A DNA stretch of 64,000 nucleotides from positions 62,001 through 126,000 of the forward strand of contig JAGAFR010000053.1 in the NCBI GenBank assembly GCA_017612555.1, written 5' to 3'. Shown piece by piece: positions 60,759-64,000 of this stretch (positions within the stretch are counted from its first letter, which is position 1; each line of letters starts with the position of its first letter). The position numbers and the translations under genes were made by a program. The notes beneath the pieces were generated by a model. The model saw nothing but the letters and a program-made list of their open reading frames with translations. It did not search any database and had not been told where the DNA came from. This stretch comes from Lachnospiraceae bacterium. Lineage in GTDB: Bacteria > Bacillota > Clostridia > Lachnospirales > Lachnospiraceae.

Positions 60759-62227
60759 TTCTTCTCCGTTTTCTTCTTTTTTGTCTCTTTTATGAACCCG
60801 ATGCAGTATCCCCACAGAGCCGCTGCGACTCTCCTGTTCAGCAGCACGAGCAGGATGATGAGCACCGCTCCCGTACCTGCACTGATCCATTCATTTGTAC
60901 TTACCGTGGCATATCCCGCATATATTATATACCCTATAAGGCCTGCGGCAAACCTGCGATGATCGTATCCCACCGGATAGCACTTTTCGGCAAAATACGT
61001 TCCCATGGCAAAATATACGATATATGTAAGTGCCGTGGCAACCGCCGCTCCGACACCGCAAAATCTCGGTACGAGAAGGAGGTTTCCCGCAAGATTACAG
61101 CATATCGCAACAAGGGATGCGTAATTGAAATATATCGGTTTCTTTTTAAACTTGACTCCCTGACCGGTCATCTCAAACAGTATGGATAATACCGGCATCA
61201 GCGACAGGAACGGGATTATCTTTATGGCTCCTCTGTACTTTTCGCCGAGTATCAGGACTATTATGCTCCGAAATGTCGTAAGCGCAAAAGCCGCAAGCAC
61301 GCACAGGAACTGGACCTTCTGGAACATATCGGCAAAGAAAGGCTTTGCCGTACTTTCGTCTTCCTGCTCGTATTTCTTCATCGCGATCGGTGACCAGAAT
61401 GCAACATAGGTTATCTTGAACGTGAGCAGGATGGTCATTATCTGCATGGCCGAAGAATATACACCGGTCTCGGAAAAATCATTGAGAAAACGTATCGACC
61501 ACTTGTCCATCGATGACAGGAGCCACTCCATGAGCAGCATGGGCACGAACGGGATCCCATACCTCAAGAGCTGCTTTGTTTCAAGATCGTGGGATGCTGC
61601 CTGTCCCTTACCCTTCCTTACAAAACGGATGAGAAGGAAAAGCGTTACGATCACAAGGGGAAGCGTCTGCGCATACAGACCCACCCTGAAATCATCCCCG
61701 AGGATATATACGAATACAAGGATGAACAGTATATACAGCGCCTTGGTCAGTATGTTCAGATTGGAATACAGTTTCCCCTTCTGTTCCATCCTGATGTTCA
61801 GGAAAAGAAAGCGTTCAAAGACCGATGTCACGGTATAGCCTATAACGAGCAGCGTGATATCGAGACCGCTTCTTTCAAACATCAGATCGTTAAAGAACGA
61901 TGAGAATACAAAATAAACGGCCGTAATGATCACAATGAGCACAAGCGGAGGCCGCAGGCATTGCACAAAAAGCCTTCGGCGGTCAACACCTTCCGTATAG
62001 AAATATCTGATATACGACTGGTCCAGTCCGAGAATTGCAAAAATATAGATGATGGATACCGCCGAAAGGAACAGTGATGATCTTCCGAATTCTTCGGTAG
62101 ACATCACTCTTGTTATGAGCGGAAGCGATATGAAGCCGAGTACCAGGACTACGAAATTTCCGTAAAAGAACTCAAGGAATCCCGATAAGACGCTTGTTTT
62201 ATTATTATTTATATCATTATCTGCCAT
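60755..62227 (-). CDS. Wzx-like polysaccharide flippase
   Basis: The 490-residue protein has 12-14 membrane helices and the MVF/PST-type N-terminus (FLEFFYGNFVVLVLGFISLP, TEEFGRSSLFLSAVS). It would move an undecaprenyl-diphosphate oligosaccharide across the membrane. A Wzm/Wzt pair in the same locus suggests two export routes. It overlaps the dehydrogenase by four bases. Confidence 0.88.
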   Translation of the reverse strand: MADNDINNNKTSVLSGFLEFFYGNFVVLVLGFISLPLITRVMSTEEFGRSSLFLSAVSIIYIFAILGLDQSYIRYFYTEGVDRRRLFVQCLRPPLVLIVIITAVYFVFSSFFNDLMFERSGLDITLLVIGYTVTSVFERFLFLNIRMEQKGKLYSNLNILTKALYILFILVFVYILGDDFRVGLYAQTLPLVIVTLFLLIRFVRKGKGQAASHDLETKQLLRYGIPFVPMLLMEWLLSSMDKWSIRFLNDFSETGVYSSAMQIMTILLTFKITYVAFWSPIAMKKYEQEDESTAKPFFADMFQKVQFLCVLAAFALTTFRSIIVLILGEKYRGAIKIIPFLSLMPVLSILFEMTGQGVKFKKKPIYFNYASLVAICCNLAGNLLLVPRFCGVGAAVATALTYIVYFAMGTYFAEKCYPVGYDHRRFAAGLIGYIIYAGYATVSTNEWISAGTGAVLIILLVLLNRRVAAALWGYCIGFIKETKKKKTEKK

Positions 62228-62230
62228 ATC

Positions 62231-63397
62231 TCATCCGAGTATTTCTTTATACAGTCTTACATGCCCTTCTATATTCTTATCGATCGTATAGTTATCGGCA
62301 TATCGCCTGTAGAACATCTCTCTTTCCGCATCCGCTTCATCCGGATGATCCAGCAGATGCTTTATCCTTTTTGCAAGCTTTTGCGGTCTGTTTGTTTCAT
62401 ACAGATCGTCCTTATTCCCGATGACCTCACTCAGTCCTCCCACCGGCGTGGAAAGAACGATACACTTACGGCTCATGGCCTCTACCGCTGCCTTTCCGAA
62501 AGATTCGAACCTGCTCGTCATGATGAAAAAATCGACAAGATAATAGTACTGTGATATCTCTTTCTGAGAAAGGTCCTGCATATAGATGAGGTTTTCCTTT
62601 CCTATCACATCCGTTATACCGTCTCTTATCGTCCGTGCAATAAGCTCATCCCTGTCTTCGTATACCGACAGCACAAGAGCCACTTTGAACCTGATGCCTT
62701 CATTTGCGATCGCGGCGACGACAGAGGCAGCTTTCTCCCAGTCCTTTTCTTCGGATATCCTTCCGGCAAATCCGATGACCGGTATGTTACCCGTATTATA
62801 CTGCTCTTTTGCTCTTTTCCTTCCCTCCGGATCATAATCCGCAAATGCGCGGCTGATCGTGTTGGGGATGACTCTTATCGGAGTCCCGATCACCTTTTTC
62901 CAAAGACCCGCGTTATACTCTGTCGTAGTGATCATATACCGGGCATGCTTCATGGTTGCCTTGATACATGCCATGGAATGCCTTCTGTATCCGAAGCACA
63001 GACCTCTGTCCGTATACACGAAGGGAATGTCGGAGAAGAATCCGGCAACACGGAGCGCACCGAATGTAATAAGAGACTCCGACATGGAAACGTGTATCAG
63101 ATCGGGTCTTATCTGCCGTATTATCTTATAAAACCATCTGATCCGTCCGAAAAAATTCATGATACGCCGGATCTTCGACAGTTCCCTGTTTTCATCGGAC
63201 GGATAGGTTATCACCGTATACGGGTAATCCGACACGGATGAAGACAGCAGCATCGGGCAGGCAACGTATGTTTCAAATCCGCCTGCTGCTCTTACTCCCT
63301 CACACAATATCTTGGTGGATTCCTGTCCTCCCCCGGGCAGATCGATGGGATATTCCATCAGGTATAGTATTTTCTTCCTGCCTCTGTCATCTCGCAT
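62231..63397 (-). CDS. GT4 family glycosyltransferase
   Basis: The 388-residue protein has the GT-B fold with a Gly-rich acceptor loop (PIDLPGGGQEST), a donor-domain entry VIGFAGRISEEKDWEKAA and the EX7E motif in ESFGKAAVEAMSRKCIVL. It transfers a sugar with retention of configuration. It overlaps the GT4 gene upstream by 11 bases. Confidence 0.9.
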   Translation of the reverse strand: MRDDRGRKKILYLMEYPIDLPGGGQESTKILCEGVRAAGGFETYVACPMLLSSSVSDYPYTVITYPSDENRELSKIRRIMNFFGRIRWFYKIIRQIRPDLIHVSMSESLITFGALRVAGFFSDIPFVYTDRGLCFGYRRHSMACIKATMKHARYMITTTEYNAGLWKKVIGTPIRVIPNTISRAFADYDPEGRKRAKEQYNTGNIPVIGFAGRISEEKDWEKAASVVAAIANEGIRFKVALVLSVYEDRDELIARTIRDGITDVIGKENLIYMQDLSQKEISQYYYLVDFFIMTSRFESFGKAAVEAMSRKCIVLSTPVGGLSEVIGNKDDLYETNRPQKLAKRIKHLLDHPDEADAEREMFYRRYADNYTIDKNIEGHVRLYKEILG

Positions 63398-64000
63398 CGC
63401 TGTACCAGTTGTTCTTCAATATCTCAGCCTTAGAGCAAGGACCGTCGGAAAACGGTGTGGGTTTTCCCGCGGTAAGGCATTCGCACAATTCTATCACTCT
63501 CTTTGCCGCAACCTCAGGATTCCATTCCCGGTGCATCTGCTCATATGCATTCTTTCCGAGGTCGGATCGCAGCTTTTCATCTTTAAGGAGGCGCTCGATC
63601 TTATCCGCAAGACTTGCGGCATCTCCGGACTTATATACAAAGCCCGTTTCCCCCGGCTTTACAAGCCACGGCGTTGCGCCGCATGCATGGCTTGCCACGA
63701 CCGCGCAGCCCACTCCGAGCGCTTCATATATGACCGATCCCCATCCTTCGAGAAAATTACTCGTACATACGTAGATCTTCGCATCCGCCATACGCTGTCT
63801 TGCTTCATCCGGCGCAAGGAATCCTTCAAACGACACGATATCATTAAGCCCAAGCTTTTGGGAAAGTGCGATAAGATTTTTCTTCTCATCTCCGTCTCCG
63901 ATGAGCTTAACCCGCATGTCATATCCTTTCGATACAAGTATGGCAACCGCCCTTATCAGAAGATCCGCCCTTTTTAGTCTTATCATGCGCCCTTCCCACA
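63387..64000 (-). CDS. GT4 family glycosyltransferase, C-terminal part (runs off right edge)
   Basis: The visible ~204 residues are the donor-binding half of a GT4 enzyme: GRMIRLKRADLLIRAVAIL, VKLIGDGDEKKNL and EGWGSVIYEALGVGCAVVAS, the EX7E motif. The frame is open through the window edge (WEGRM), and the ATG at 63984-63986 lies inside the conserved donor-domain entry, so the true start is outside the window. Confidence 0.9.
   Translation of the reverse strand, partial: WEGRMIRLKRADLLIRAVAILVSKGYDMRVKLIGDGDEKKNLIALSQKLGLNDIVSFEGFLAPDEARQRMADAKIYVCTSNFLEGWGSVIYEALGVGCAVVASHACGATPWLVKPGETGFVYKSGDAASLADKIERLLKDEKLRSDLGKNAYEQMHREWNPEVAAKRVIELCECLTAGKPTPFSDGPCSKAEILKNNWYSDAR

Overview
The window looks like chromosome of an anaerobic, motile member of the Clostridia, most probably a Lachnospiraceae of the Butyrivibrio/Roseburia type. 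This rests on a trimeric electron-bifurcating-type [FeFe] hydrogenase, a HrcA/CIRCE-controlled small heat-shock gene, strong Gram-positive ribosome binding sites, a flagellin-like gene, DUF5067- and DUF4342-type proteins and a Gram-positive surface polysaccharide locus. Genus-level placement is inference. Almost everything is transcribed from the minus strand; only a phosphoribosyltransferase-like gene and a broken integrase lie on the plus strand.

Positions 1-2700 hold housekeeping and unknown genes: a secreted protein cut by the window edge, an RNA cyclic phosphodiesterase, a histidine phosphatase and a membrane protein. They are followed by an orphan double-glycine leader peptide and a relic of a DMT transporter. 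Positions 2750-5750 form an integration hotspot at a tRNA-Arg gene. The 3' end of that tRNA, with its terminator, is repeated twice upstream on the plus-strand map. This delimits two small islets: one with a VapD-like gene pair, one with a PIN-domain pair plus a broken surface protein and a broken tyrosine integrase. The two extra repeats each fold on paper as a tRNA acceptor/T-arm minihelix without D and anticodon arms.

Positions 5800-9700 are a tight four-gene operon: MraY-like transferase, His-rich COG0523 GTPase, a CobW GTPase fused to a DUF1980-like domain, and a ketopantoate-reductase-like enzyme. Then come Hsp20 with a textbook CIRCE promoter, a MATE transporter, two membrane proteins of unknown function, the phosphoribosyltransferase, tRNA-Trp and a short flagellin variant. 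These are followed by a two-component system coupled to a UBA-like protein, aspS, and the TrkH/TrkA potassium system. A DUF5067-type protein and a CAP-domain lipoprotein complete the stretch.

Positions 24700-31450 carry hydC-hydB-hydA, an aldo/keto reductase with ferredoxin clusters, and a divergent ClpX immediately upstream. From 31450 to the right edge is a >32 kb polysaccharide locus. It has a priming phosphotransferase, many GT2/GT4 enzymes, and a nucleotidyltransferase/HAD/APH-like-kinase trio. It also has a GtrA-DPM-type side-chain set, phosphoglucomutase, rfbA/B/C, a UDP-sugar dehydrogenase, a Wzx flippase and a Wzm/Wzt ABC exporter. Next to the exporter is a 775-residue methyltransferase-kinase fusion resembling the Gram-negative chain terminator WbdD, beside a Wzt with a C-terminal extension. 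That pairing suggests an O-antigen-like, cap-recognised export mechanism in a Gram-positive. It and the tRNA-minihelix islets are the two most interesting things here.
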